64,000 nt of DNA from Adineta vaga (lineage: Eukaryota; Rotifera). The position numbers were made by a program, and so were the translations under genes. The notes beneath the pieces are model-generated. The model was not told the origin of the DNA. It made no database searches and worked only from the letters and a program-made list of their open reading frames with translations. Positions 13,493-24,964 of this stretch are shown here, one piece after another. Location of the stretch: assembly GCA_021613535.1 (NCBI GenBank), contig CP075495.1, forward strand, positions 7,192,001 through 7,256,000, given 5' to 3'. Position 1 is the first letter of the stretch. Each line of letters opens with the position of its first letter.

Positions 13493-14467
13493 ATGAATTC
13501 ACCAGCATTTATTATACTGTTTGGTCTTTTATGGATATGGATGAGATTAGTAGATGGCTTGTCCATTGCTAAAATTCTCAATGCGACTTAAGAAGGTATA
13601 GCATTCTCTAAAACGAATATAGTCAAATCAACTTCGTGTATGTGTTCGTGTATTGATCATCCACATTGTTTATCAATCAGTGTGACAACAATGTCCACCA
13701 GTTTTTATCAATGTCAATTATTTGCAACATATCCATCAAAAAGTTCTCAGTTATCTTCATCACTAGCATCATATGTAACTATCTTTGTTAATCGAACGAT
13801 GAGTTCCATTTATATGAATAATGGTACACGTTTATCAAATCCTACGAGTTTATTTTCTAATACTTCACGCCCATGGATACCTATTTTTAAACTATTTACC
13901 GGAAACAATCAATTGTTTTTAGGATTGAATTCCAGTTATTTAACTACATTAACAGCAATACCAACTATTTCAATCCATCAAATAGCACCACATTGGTATA
14001 ATGTTTTACTTTCTCAATGGAATCAAAATTTATACATACCCAATCAATTAGCAATTGCTTTTATCATTAATCGTGTAACTATTATTGATTTTTTAGTTTT
14101 CAATAGTACATTATCAACTACGAGTACTTGGTTTAATATATTACGTTTAATTTCTAATCAATATTGGTCCATAAGTCAATATTCTTCTACATCAATTGGT
14201 CAAACACAAATGACATCAATTTATCAAGATAATGATTGTATAAGATCATTGAATTGTAATTTTAAATATTCCAATAGCGGATGTACACTCGATTTTTATG
14301 GATACTTTTTTATTTACGGTGGTTATAAAGATCTATGTATTGCTGCTGTTAGAAATATATCCAAAGTATCGGTGCCATCGATTTTCTATAGTCCTACAAT
14401 TAATTATACGAATGGAAAACTTGATTATTTCAATATTAGTGATGGTATTATGGGATTTGTTCGTTAA
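13493..14467 (+). pseudogene. Secreted-type protein of unknown function, interrupted by one in-frame stop
   Basis: Reading from ATG 13493 gives a classic signal peptide (FIILFGLLWIWMRLVDG), followed by an in-frame TAA at 13589-13591. The same frame then stays open to the stop at 14465-14467, with Cys pairs typical of extracellular proteins (CMCSC, HPHCLS, FYQCQLF, NDCIRSLNC, NSGCTLDFYGYFF, YKDLCIAAVRN). Without the stop the product would be about 324 residues. A strong acceptor (tgtcaactag) sits two bases upstream of ATG 13493, which supports that start. I found no intron in frame that removes the stop. It is therefore a recent pseudogene, a readthrough gene, or an assembly error. A shorter start at 13640 would lose the signal peptide. 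I do not recognise the family. Confidence 0.6.
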
Positions 14468-15651
14468 AAATCTACATACGTGAATATATATATATATATA
14501 CATATATCTAATGTTCTAATTCTTATCATGTACAAATAAATTTATCTAAGGATCAACGATATTCTCTTTAATAAGTTTGTCAGTTCTTGCCAAATTCTAA
14601 TGGCAAATTTTCAGTCGAAAGATATCAAAAAGTAGTTTATCAAAGTATCTGTCATAGTATTCTGCGATTAATGTCACATTTTGTAGATTGACGTTTCATC
14701 TTTGAATTGAATAAAGAAAACAAGATCATGATTATACATAATTGATCAAAAGAATTTAAAAAAATGACTTGTTGTTTTTACAAGTTCATGCTATTTGAGA
14801 TATAAGTAGTAAATGAATATACAACTACAGTTGCAATAAAACAATATCGAAGAATTTCCTCTTTTTTTGTATACCGTCTCAGCTGTATATTTTCAGTACT
14901 AACTGTTCGTGTATCTACTAGATATAAGAATTTCTCAAGTATAGCCAAACTTGTAGAAAGTATTTCAGAATAATATCGAGTTCAGCAATACGTTTGATGT
15001 TGTCTCGTTCTAAACTTATATTGCTGCTGAAGAGGGAAAACGATTGATTCAAATCACAATCTTTTAAGACAAATATAATAATCGATTTACCAATAGTTTG
15101 TCAATCATATAATCGAGAAAATAAAAATCATTATTTGAATAGAAACAAACTATTCGCATTTCTTCAATTTGTATTGTTTTATCGACTTTATATTAGATGC
15201 TAAATTGTTGAAATCACTTAACAATGAAAATTGTTTTTTTTTGTCAATAGTTCATTTCCTTCAAGAATGTTCCTGTTCATTCTCTTCCTTTCATTGGAAT
15301 CAATTTGTCAGAAAAAAGATTTTATACTTTATTTTATTCTCACCAAATAATGAATCTCTTAAGAATAAAGTGAGAAATAGTTTAGTTAATGACATTTGGT
15401 TTTTTTTCCTCTGGTGAAAGTTTTAAACTAAGAAATTTTCTCATCTTCTTTGAATCCAAGCGACATCTGCCTTTAAAAATCATATCATTGATTGATATTT
15501 CCAGCTGTTACAGTTGTTTATTGTTTTTTGTTTCATTCTCTATCTTTTCTTGTTTTAAAATATCAAATTACCTCGACTAATTCTTTTTATTTGATTTTCT
15601 TTGTTTACATTTATATCTATTTTTAAACAACAGAATTACTTCTAGATTATC
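14468..15651. other. Intergenic region before the zinc-module cluster
   Basis: No supported gene. An (AT)n run lies at about 14484-14500. Frames at 15169-15580 are Phe/Leu/Ser-rich translations of T-rich DNA and look like noise. Confidence 0.55.
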
Positions 15652-17359
15652 ATGAATTCATTGATTAGCAATATTCCACGTCTAGGCGAAACAAAGACTA
15701 AACCAAAAATAGGTGAAATACGTTTAACTACCGATGGAAAACGACGGAAAATATTCGATGGTAATTGTTGGCAATATCTGTGTGCAGGCGATATTAATTG
15801 TCGAATTCAATCAAAACTTACATGTCGACTACATAAAAATAGCATTTCGACAAGTCCATCACTAGATAAATTATCAGCAAATAAAATCGATCAACTTAAA
15901 TTAGGTGATATGCAAATATTACCGAATGGAAATCGACAGATATGGCGAGGTACTCGATGGTATAATCTATGTCAAGCAAAGAATTGTTCCGTACAAGCTA
16001 AAGAATTTTGTAAAACACATCAAAATCAACGAATATCATTGCCAAATACAAGTATATAAATTTTCTAAGATTCAATTTTCTTGCTTGTAATGATGAATTC
16101 TTTGATTCTTTTTCGAAACTCTAGATGGATCTATTACTGAAAAATTTCGATTAACCGCTCGTACACGATCATGTACACTTACTACTGAAAAATCAGGTAT
16201 GTGAAGTCATTTTTATTTAGATATTGATTCAATGAATCTGTTCTATGTAGAAAAAAAAGAACATGAAGCTATACAATCATCAGATGATACAATTTCTTCC
16301 GAAGTACTGACTAACAAACGTGTTCGATCTTATGAAAATCTTGCTGAAACAACCAACACTACCGAAACAACAACAACAACAACAACACCATTGGAAAAAC
16401 CTGAAGTACATACACGTAATGGTCGTCGTGTACGATGTAATGGTTCAATTTGGAAACATCTATGTGCTGATAAAAAGAATGTTTTGTACAAACGTAAATA
16501 TACGCGTCACAGTATGCCTACGAAAAAAGCTGATCTAATCGATGAAACTAATCCTGAAGAGTCTGTTACAACAGAATTATTACCGTCAGATACAACTGAT
16601 TCAACAGTAAAAACTAGTCCAATTCCACAATCAGATAAGAGTAAAAAACGAAAACTAACCGATGATATTAACGTGAGAGAACATATTGTTCCAAAACGAT
16701 CAAGTCATGCTCAAAAACAAAAAGGTAAGCAACAAAAGAATAGTCTAGGATCTATTATGTTCTATTTGTTTTCAAGATTCTGAAAAACCAATTATTTTAC
16801 ATATTGAACCAAATTCTTCCAGTGCATCAGTAAGTTATCATTATCACTTGTTTTTATGTTTACTTAATTACTAAATGAACTTTTTCTTTCAGATTTTTGA
16901 TAGTCCTACAAAGGATCAATCACTTGATGAACCTGTTTTAGATGATCCGGAGATTTCATTTGCATTAAAACCTAATCGACTCAATACAACTTTTCAATCG
17001 ATTGAAATTCCTGTTCAACCACCAGTACCATTCAATTATGATTCTTCACCGGCATCAATTCTTGAACAATTCGGAACAATTATAAAGAAAGAAGCAGTAG
17101 TTGTAAGTTATTGACCATTGCAAAATCATTCGTTCATTGACCTAATATGCGTTTGTTTACATAGGAAGAAGAATCTTTAATTTGTGTGCCAACAACATAT
17201 ACAAATGGTACTGAATCATCTGCATGTGAAACGTTACAAGACTTTTTACGTGCTGAAGAAATGAAAACCAAGGAATTTAAACTCGATTGTCAACGTATTA
17301 GTTACCGTTTAGCTAAAATTCACGATTGTATTGGTAGTATTTCATCGCTAACTAGTTGA
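15652..17359 (+). CDS. Zinc-knuckle-like repeat protein, cluster member 1 (three modules, one degenerate)
   Basis: Six exons (15652-16051, 16125-16196, 16251-16724, 16777-16829, 16893-17102, 17165-17359) join in phase to about 467 residues. Module 1 (about residues 20-61) reads GEIRLTTDGKRRKIFDG, then W40, C44, C50, C58, H61. Module 2 (about 84-123) has W103, C107, C112, C120, H123. Module 3 (about 209-247) keeps GRRVRCNG, W225 and C229 but loses the later cysteines. Between and after them are disordered Thr-rich (seven Thr in a row), Lys-rich (KSKKRKL, NLS-like) and acidic segments. The C-terminus has an IKKE motif and a short helical-looking tail. The Cys/His spacing suggests one zinc per module, and the basic GRRK strand suggests nucleic-acid binding; both are inferences. 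It is the first of three head-to-tail paralogues. I know no named family for it. Confidence 0.8.
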
Positions 17360-17665
17360 ACCCCATCAAGCAATCAAACCCGTCTCCTAATTCTTATACC
17401 AATTTGTAAATTTCCAATTCGCAAAAAAAAACTCTCAATGGCTTCAATCAGATAAATACAGAATTCAATTGTTAACTCTTGTTTGTTTTGTTTCGTTTCG
17501 TTTCGTAAAGGGAAAAAGAAATGATGATTGTAAGTTTGTATTGTTCATTCATACATTTCGTTTAACATATTCCTGTACTATGTGAATAATTAAAATCACC
17601 TTGAAAAGAAAAAAAGAACCTTGTCTGATTTCTTTGTTTTCCTCTTATTTAAGATTAATTCTATC

Positions 17666-19325
17666 ATGTCAACGAAATCCAACGATATTAATGATAAGAA
17701 TTTATTAATCACATCTATTAAACTTGAAAATGATACAGATGATGATTTATCACATGATGAATCGTCAGATATTCCTAATCAAAAAGATTATTTTTCCAAT
17801 CTATCTTCAACATCTACAGCAAATCTTGCATCTTTATCATCAGCTTATAAAGGAAAAATTGAAGTTACAAGTAAAGGACGTCGGAAAATTTTTGATGGAG
17901 TTCGATGGCAGATTTTATGTCGAAGACCAGGTTTGACTTTTTATCTATTCAAGAATATCAGACATTTTTTTGGAATAGTTGTCTTAACATTTTCTACTAT
18001 TATCTAGTAATAAGATGAAGTATAGTGAATATGATTACTATTTCGTTTTCATACAGCTACTTACTCATATCTTTTCATAAAATTGTTTATATCTCGAAAT
18101 ATTTGAAAAGAAAAATGTAATTAAGTCTTCAAAATTTTGTCATAAATATCTAGAATAAAAATGATTGTCTTTGCAGAATGCCGAAAACAAACAAATAAAA
18201 AATCACTTTGTATAACACATTACAAAGAAGAATATGAGTTACCAAACGATCGATCACCATCATCTTGGTCAAATAAGTTTTCATCATTTCAAGTTCCATG
18301 TTATCGACAGCAACATTTATTTAATACTACATTAACTCAAAATGATATCGAAGATCAAAATAATACAATAAGCACAACAAATATTACTGATAATAACGAA
18401 CAATTATCATTAAATTCTAGTCCTAATCGATCAATCAACGAAGATCAAATCGAATATTTCGATAATGGTCGACGTACTATATTAAAGAATAAACGATGGC
18501 AATCATTATGTAAATATGATCATACTTGTCGAAATATTGCTAAATTTGATTCATTATGTATAAAACATTTTGAAATAACTCAACAAAAACGACGAAATCT
18601 TTTAAAATTTCATAATCCTGATAAACCATATTTACATTCCACTTTGTTTGATAAATATCGATCAGTTTTTACCAATGATCTCGCTAAACGTCTGAAATTG
18701 AGCAATGGTAAATTATCTTCTAAACTCTTCATTCTTGTTAAAAGATCTCAATAATTTCCTTTTAGAGATTCAAAGATCATCTTCTTCCATTATCGAACAA
18801 TTTGATATAAATAGTAATGAAAATATTTACACGGTATTTAGATTAAATTATCATTTTTCCTTGATTTCTATTCTTCTGATTCTTTGTTTTAGTCAACTAA
18901 ATTAGTCGAAAACAATTCTCGTCCATTAACAACTGAACTTACCGGTAATAAAACATTAACATCTTCAAAAACAAATCTACAGATCGGTTTATCAAAATCT
19001 TCATTGGTAAGACAAATTGATTTGATTCAAAAGCTACTATGTGTATTATTTCTAGTTTAAAAAACAAAAAACTGATTATCAAACAGATCAATCCGTCCAA
19101 ACTGATTTAAGCATTCCATTATGTTGTCAAATTCATCATGATGATCATCATTCATTCTATTCGATATGTAAAGATAACGTAAGAGAAGAAAAACAAGATA
19201 TTCAAACAGGAAATCATTATTTTTCTTTTTTGAAATAGCAATCAACATCATCGATGTTAAGTATGAATACCAAATCCGAACCGTTATGTTTTGATTCAAA
19301 TATATCCACATCCGAACTTCAATGA
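17666..19325 (+). CDS. Zinc-knuckle-like repeat protein, cluster member 2 (two modules)
   Basis: Six exons (17666-17930, 18177-18707, 18766-18833, 18893-19006, 19056-19178, 19239-19325) join in phase to about 395 residues. Module 1 has GRRKIFDG at 71-78, then W81, C85, C90, C100, H103. These are the same residue numbers as module 1 of the gene at 21046. An intron splits this module between C85 and C90, so an unspliced reading shows only half the motif. Module 2 has GRRTIL at 186-191, then W196, C200, C206, C216, H219. An acidic N-terminus carries SIKLEND, which recurs in the 21046 gene. The tail is Ser/Thr/Gln-rich. ATG 17666 was chosen because an acceptor (cttatttaag) ends at 17653; the longer frame from 17621 reads through it. 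It starts about 300 bp after the previous gene and was probably formed by tandem duplication. Confidence 0.8.
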
Positions 19326-19690
19326 AATTCTTTTCAGTCATAGCTTGAACAATCTTCAGTAGATTTTTTTTCTTATTTTTTACTGATAATAGTAGTTATT
19401 GCTTTCTATATTGATTGTATTTTTTAGTATTGTATTGAAAATTTTTCTTGTTTTAAATATTAATTGATAACAGAGATATGAAATAGAAGTGATGATTTTT
19501 TTTCCGATGACGAATGAGATATTTTTTCTTCTGTTCGAACTATAGTTGTTTTATTGTCTCAAATTATGTCGTTTTTTTAGTTTAAATAGAAAATAAATAT
19601 AAATGTGTATGCATGTATCTGATTGTCTTATGAATTGAATTTATTACACGATATATTTAATTCTTAATATTTAAGGAACAACGAAAAATG
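19326..19690. other. Short convergent intergenic region
   Basis: The 3' ends of the plus-strand zinc-module gene and the minus-strand F-box-like gene face each other here. The sequence is T-rich, and I see no further gene. Confidence 0.6.
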
Positions 19691-20371
19691 TTATGAAGAA
19701 ATTCCATATAAATTCGTGGAATCAAGAAGATCATAGATACTACTATAATCAGATTCATCGATTTCATGTTTTTCTAATTCTTCACTTTCTTTCAATATAC
19801 CTAATATCCATCTACGTTTGAAAATAATTTTGCCAAGATGATCACATCCTTCTGGCAACATAGAATTCTTCGGCACCAATACATGTCTACCATATTTTCG
19901 CATTGAATCTACTGCTTTTAATCCATCATATGGATGAATAATTATATCATCGGATGTTTCCTTCGTATGACGTCGATAATATTTCGTATGCCATATTTCA
20001 TTAATTTCACGAAGAATTTCTAAGCCATGTAATTGACCTTCTTGCCAATATCGTTCTAAATAATAAACAGATGAACTAGGTCCACCCACACGATGATATG
20101 TTTGTGAACATTCTTCTAAACCATGACGCTCAAGATGTTTAACATTGCCAATAACAGTAACACGCACGTCAAAATTCCACATGATAAATCGATAATTCCA
20201 TATTGATATTTTACGTACAAAACGTGTTTTCATCATTAATTTCAAACGTCGAGCTTCGTTTAACCATTGACGATTAACCAATGATTGTGATAGATAATCT
20301 TTTGGTGTTTGACAATGTAACAAAATCAAGCGAATGGCTTCGTGAGGTAATTCAATATAATTTGATGACAT
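19691..20371 (-). CDS. Intronless F-box-like protein
   Basis: A single open frame of 226 residues on the minus strand. The first 45 residues (LPHEAIRLILLHC, then YLSQSLVNRQWLNEARR) have the Leu/Pro and helix pattern of an F-box, the segment that binds Skp1 in SCF ubiquitin ligases. The rest has aromatic-rich stretches, including a MORN-like WQEGQLHGLE and an HLERHGLEE repeat of similar shape, which could form the substrate-binding part. An acceptor-like site (tctccgtag) lies about 25 bases upstream of the ATG. It is intronless while its neighbours have 6-9 exons, and it sits in the opposite direction inside the zinc-module cluster. This suggests insertion, perhaps by retroposition. The F-box call is by pattern only. 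Confidence 0.6.
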   Translation of the reverse strand: MSSNYIELPHEAIRLILLHCQTPKDYLSQSLVNRQWLNEARRLKLMMKTRFVRKISIWNYRFIMWNFDVRVTVIGNVKHLERHGLEECSQTYHRVGGPSSSVYYLERYWQEGQLHGLEILREINEIWHTKYYRRHTKETSDDIIIHPYDGLKAVDSMRKYGRHVLVPKNSMLPEGCDHLGKIIFKRRWILGILKESEELEKHEIDESDYSSIYDLLDSTNLYGISS

Positions 20372-21045
20372 TTGTAAATATGAACTTTTCTTGCCTACGG
20401 AGAAATTTTACATCATCGTATGTCGAAATAAAAGGAGTATGGACTTCTTTTTCTCATTCGATAATAAAAAAAAGAAAGCGAAAGAAAAGAAAAGGTAGAA
20501 ATTGAAGGCAATCAACTGAAAATAGAATGTTTATCTGTCAAGATCGTGTTTTATGAAATATTTCAATAAATTGTATAAATAAAAGATCATTTCTATTATT
20601 CAGATAACAATATAAAAAGAAAGCATGTCTAATACGATTACTGGAAATTACATTCACTTTTTTCAGAATGAATACAATGAAGCAAATCAAAGATCAAATA
20701 AAAGATTCTTTTTGAAATAATAATATAAAATTCTCTTCTTTAGAAAATATCACTAAATCTTCTGTCTGATGATAAGCATATTTGTATATGTTCAACCAAA
20801 TGATTTATAAAATTCTCCAAAAATATATTGACGAAATCATTTATGTCTAAAATTCAAAACAATAGATGTCGTCATTGATTTATAACACCCTTAGTATATA
20901 ATTAGATTCTATTGGTCCAAAGTTATCTAACCGTTCGATCTAATAGTAAAGAGATAGATAGAAGTTACTTATTTGTCAACAAAGGTTTGAAGGGTGTCGT
21001 ATTGTATGCTTTCAATAATGAAATCATGTTTTGTTTTAGATAACA
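20372..21045. other. Divergent intergenic region
   Basis: This 674-bp AT-rich segment lies between the minus-strand F-box-like gene and the plus-strand homeodomain-BRCT gene, so it probably holds both promoters. A strong acceptor (ttgttttag) ends at 21039, six bases before the ATG at 21046. I see no further gene. Confidence 0.6.
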
Positions 21046-24000
21046 ATGGATTCAGATTTTGATGATGAAGATGTTCGTTCATTATCTGAACGTGTTTTAC
21101 CAATAATATCGATATCATCTACAAATTATACATCTTCTTCTCGTGATATTAATCATTCAGTGAAACCACAACCTAGTACTCTATGTGATAAACAATCATT
21201 CCAAGAAATTTTATCTAAGCCCGGAAATATAGGTGATATAATTCAATTAAGTGATGGTACAAGAAAAAAGTTTAATGGTTCAACTTGGCGTCGTATGTGT
21301 TCGGAACCTGATTGTTCGTATTATACTCAGAGAGAAGGTTTATGTAAACCACATTTAGCTACATTGAAAAAACGAAAATTATCTTCCATAACGAAAGATA
21401 ACTTAAAAGATGATGATGATAATTTATTATCTGAAGATCAAATTACAACTAACGAAGAACAACACACTAAAGATTCACTCTTAACATTAGCGAATAGTAC
21501 ACAAAAACCATCTCAACGTATTTGTGCTGATCCAACGTGTTCAACAATAGTTGATGAGGGACATGAATATCAAAATGGGTTTGTTGAAAATAAAACCTAT
21601 CATCTGATAGTTTATTTATGAATTTTAGTTTATGTCCACATCATTATGATGAATTTTGTGCTAGAAATTTAGCAGCAACAGATTCATCTTCAGATACATT
21701 TACGTTTTCAACTTCATTGCGTAAACGTCGACATCCAGATCCACCTTCACAAGTACCGGTACTTTATGATATTCAATCATCAATTACAAAAACAACTCAT
21801 CGTCTTTCAATAGCTGCTATTCCGCCATCTGTAGATATTAATAATCCGAGAAAAGGTGATATTATTGAAATGGTAAATGGTTCACGTAAAAAATTTGATG
21901 GAGTTATTTGGCGTAAAATTTGTTCCGTACCTGGCTGTTTGATTGCTTCACAACGTAATGAATTATGTCGAAAACATATATCTAAATTAGACGACAATTC
22001 TAATGATGTGTCAAGTACAGATCTGGTTGGATTAATGGCAATGATGACATCAACATCGAAACGTATTCCATCGACATCAACATCATCATCGACAGATGAA
22101 AAAATAGGTAGGAATAACACATAATAACGTTTTTCTAATTCTTTTCACAATCTATATTTTTAGAAACTCGTATCTCAACTAATATCAAAGAAGAACTCAT
22201 GGATGATAATAGTACACAAGATGAGTGCAATAATGATAACATATCATATAGTCATCCAAAATCAGGTAGATAATGGCACATTGTTTTTCTTTTCTTTATC
22301 TTTTCTTCGACAAATTTCAGATGACGACGACAATGATGATGAGGAGGAGGAGGATGATGATGATGAAAGTACGGGAAAACCGAATGGCCATCATCAAGAA
22401 AAACTTTCTACAATCGATGAAGATAATTTCGATGCTTCAACTGATCATAGAACATCTACGAATCGACAAAAATTCTCAACAAGTAAATACAATTGATTCT
22501 TGATCTGTGATTAATTTATATAAAATTTCGCTATAGATTCGTTAAAGAAATGGTTACGAGAGCATCGAAATAATCCATATCCAACTAATCAAGAAAAGAT
22601 TAATTTAGCTAAACAATCATCAATGACATCTGATCAAATAACTTTGTGGTTTAATAATGCACGAGCTATTGTTCGACGAACTCATCCAAAATCACGACAT
22701 TCATCGAATACTACTAAAAATAATGATAATACTGAAGTAATGTCTAAAAATGAAGCATATTCAAGTTCAACTACGAAAATTCCTTCGGAAGGTAAAATAA
22801 AATAGGAAATGCTTTTACAATGTGAAAAAGGTAATAACAATGATATGTTTAGTCTATCGATCATTTCCATTATATAATGATATAAATTCACGTTCAATTG
22901 GTGTACAATGTAATCCATCAACAACGAATGAAATAACATCAACCGACTTTTCTCATATGACTGATGAAGAACTAGCATCTGATCGTACAATAAAAATTCT
23001 AACTCCATCACAGCATGTTTTAAAAGCAGTCAATAGTATACAATGCAAAAATGCTAATGATTTGTTAGTAGACAATATTAAACTTGAAAATGATGCAGAT
23101 ATGAAGAAAGAAAAAGAAATCATTCTTTCAAGCACTTGTCTTGATGATGATCAAATGGTAAAAATCTTTTATATTTCTAACACTTATTGTAGTTATTGAG
23201 GATATTTTTTCAAGAATCATATTCGTATTGCATACATTTTGAAGGAGTGGTAGACATAATTTTATCTTTCCTTTAAAACTCTCAACCTCTGAGTTCTTGT
23301 CACCTATGGTTCATTCTGATCTTTTAATTCTCTTACGGTTCACCGATCAAAGTGTAAGCGACAGAAAATAACATAGATAACAAGCAATATTAGAGCTTTA
23401 ATTTCCAGGTCATCTAAATTTAGCTTCAAAAAAGATTTATATAAAATTACATGACCCGGAAAGGAAAAAAATAATTTATTTGAGTCTGACATTCATGGAA
23501 CAATTTAAAAATAGAAGAATATTGCTGACACAAATTTCTTTAATCTTCTATATTTAGACTCGTCTTAATAATTTTTGTACAAGATTTAACATTAAATCAT
23601 CCAATATTGTTGATAAATATACCACACATTTAATTACTGACGAAGAAGGTGAAACACTTGTTTGTCCTTTATCAAAAAAAGTTATTCAAGCAATTGCTTA
23701 TCATATGCATATTTTAACTTATCGTTGGATTGATACGTGTTTAAAAATGAATCAAATTATTCATGAAAAACCCTATGAAATTCAAGGTGATCTAACACTT
23801 TCACCTGATCATCATGGTATGAATAATGATCTTGTTTTTTCTTTCGTTAACACACAATCCTATTTATTAAGGTATGCAACGAAGTCGACAAAGTATTTTA
23901 CCCTATAATCTTCCTAAAACATACTTACTGGAAAATTATTCTATTATGTTAAAATGTGATGGTTGTCAAGGTATGATGAACAATGATGAATTAATCGAAC

Positions 24001-24286
24001 TAGTGAAATTATGTGGAGCAAAATATACAACAGATTCGCATTTTTCACGTTTTCAATCAGGTATTATTCGTGTTGTTCTTTGTGAAAAAGAATATTTAAT
24101 TAATCGAAAAGAAGTCTATGAAAAATGTGTTCAAGCTGGCGTACATTTTGTTACACCGGAATGGTAGCGAATAGAAAAATATTTTCATTCGTATTATCTA
24201 ACATCTTCTTCTATTTATTTAGGTTTCTCGAATCTTTAGTTCACTATTGTATTCAACCATTTCAAGAATATGAAATAACACCATAA
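21046..24286 (+). CDS. Zinc-knuckle modules + TALE-type homeodomain + tandem BRCT protein
   Basis: Nine exons (21046-21578, 21629-22107, 22164-22265, 22321-22482, 22537-22791, 22853-23157, 23558-23816, 23872-24163, 24223-24286) join in phase to about 816 residues. Modules: (1) GTRKKFNG, W81, C85, C90, C100, H103; (2) C160, C165, C180, H183, completed only after splicing; (3) GSRKKFDG, W272, C276, C281, C291, H294. Then come acidic runs and a homeodomain at about 420-475: LKKWLREHRNNPYPT, with the three-residue loop extension of TALE proteins, MTSDQITLWFNNAR in helix 3, and Asn at position 50. Two BRCT repeats follow at about 613-695 and 706-816 (THLITDEEG, YRWIDTCLKMNQIIHEK, YEIQGD, HHG, QRSRQ; ELVKLCGAK, VTPEWFLESLVHY). 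The wording resembles BRCA1/BARD1. A nuclear DNA-binding protein that reads phosphopeptides is the likely role. Neighbours are its paralogues. Confidence 0.82.
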
Positions 24287-24964
24287 AGAGAACAACACGA
24301 ATTTCATTCATTTTATTGGTCAGATTTTGCTTTCATGCATATAGAAAACAATTGTTTTTATAATCTTTTTTTTATTGTTTTTCTTTCAACAACAAAAAGA
24401 AATAACCGAAACCAAACTTAATTATTGTAGTGATCATTTATCTACGATTCTTTTATGTACATATACATTTAGTTAAAGTTTTGTATGATTTCTATCTTCA
24501 GATGTTAGATAAAATGACAAAATATAAAACTAATCAACATGATGGACAACACGTGAAAAAACATTTGAAATCACAAAAGAAAAAAACAAGTATATCAACA
24601 CTTTAACATTAACATTAGCTTCTTTTTTTTAGTCAAATATAGATCGTATCCTAGAGCGTTTCATTTCTATTCTTTGTCTGTTATATAGACATGTTATTAA
24701 ATCTCTAAGAATACACTTTATAATTAAAATGAACAACTTACTTTCATCGTTGAACATTGCAAATGAGATATTTCTTAGTTCTCGTTAGGTTCAGTACCTA
24801 GGAATGTTATTTAATCTGTCCTTATTAAGAGAATCTCTAATTATTTAATCTTTAAATCAGAAACAAAACAAGGATACTTCTTATCTAATTGTTTCTTTTA
24901 AACCTAGATTTTGTCTTTTTGAAAATCTCTAGCGAGTTAATTCTCATCATTAGTATTATCAGGA
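24287..24964. other. Spacer between the two BRCT genes, with a possible small upstream exon
   Basis: Mostly AT-rich non-coding sequence. One candidate exon lies at 24502-24589: an acceptor right before an ATG, a Lys/His-rich 29-codon frame ending in phase 1, then a gtatat donor. It would splice in frame to the acceptor at 24962 of the next gene. A 374-bp intron would be unusually long here, so I leave it as a possibility. Confidence 0.35.

Noticed and set aside
22821-24165. Separate BRCT-only gene starting at 22822 or later
   Set aside because: The exon from 22853 joins the homeodomain exon in phase 1, and no acceptor-plus-ATG start typical of this genome is seen before the BRCT exons.
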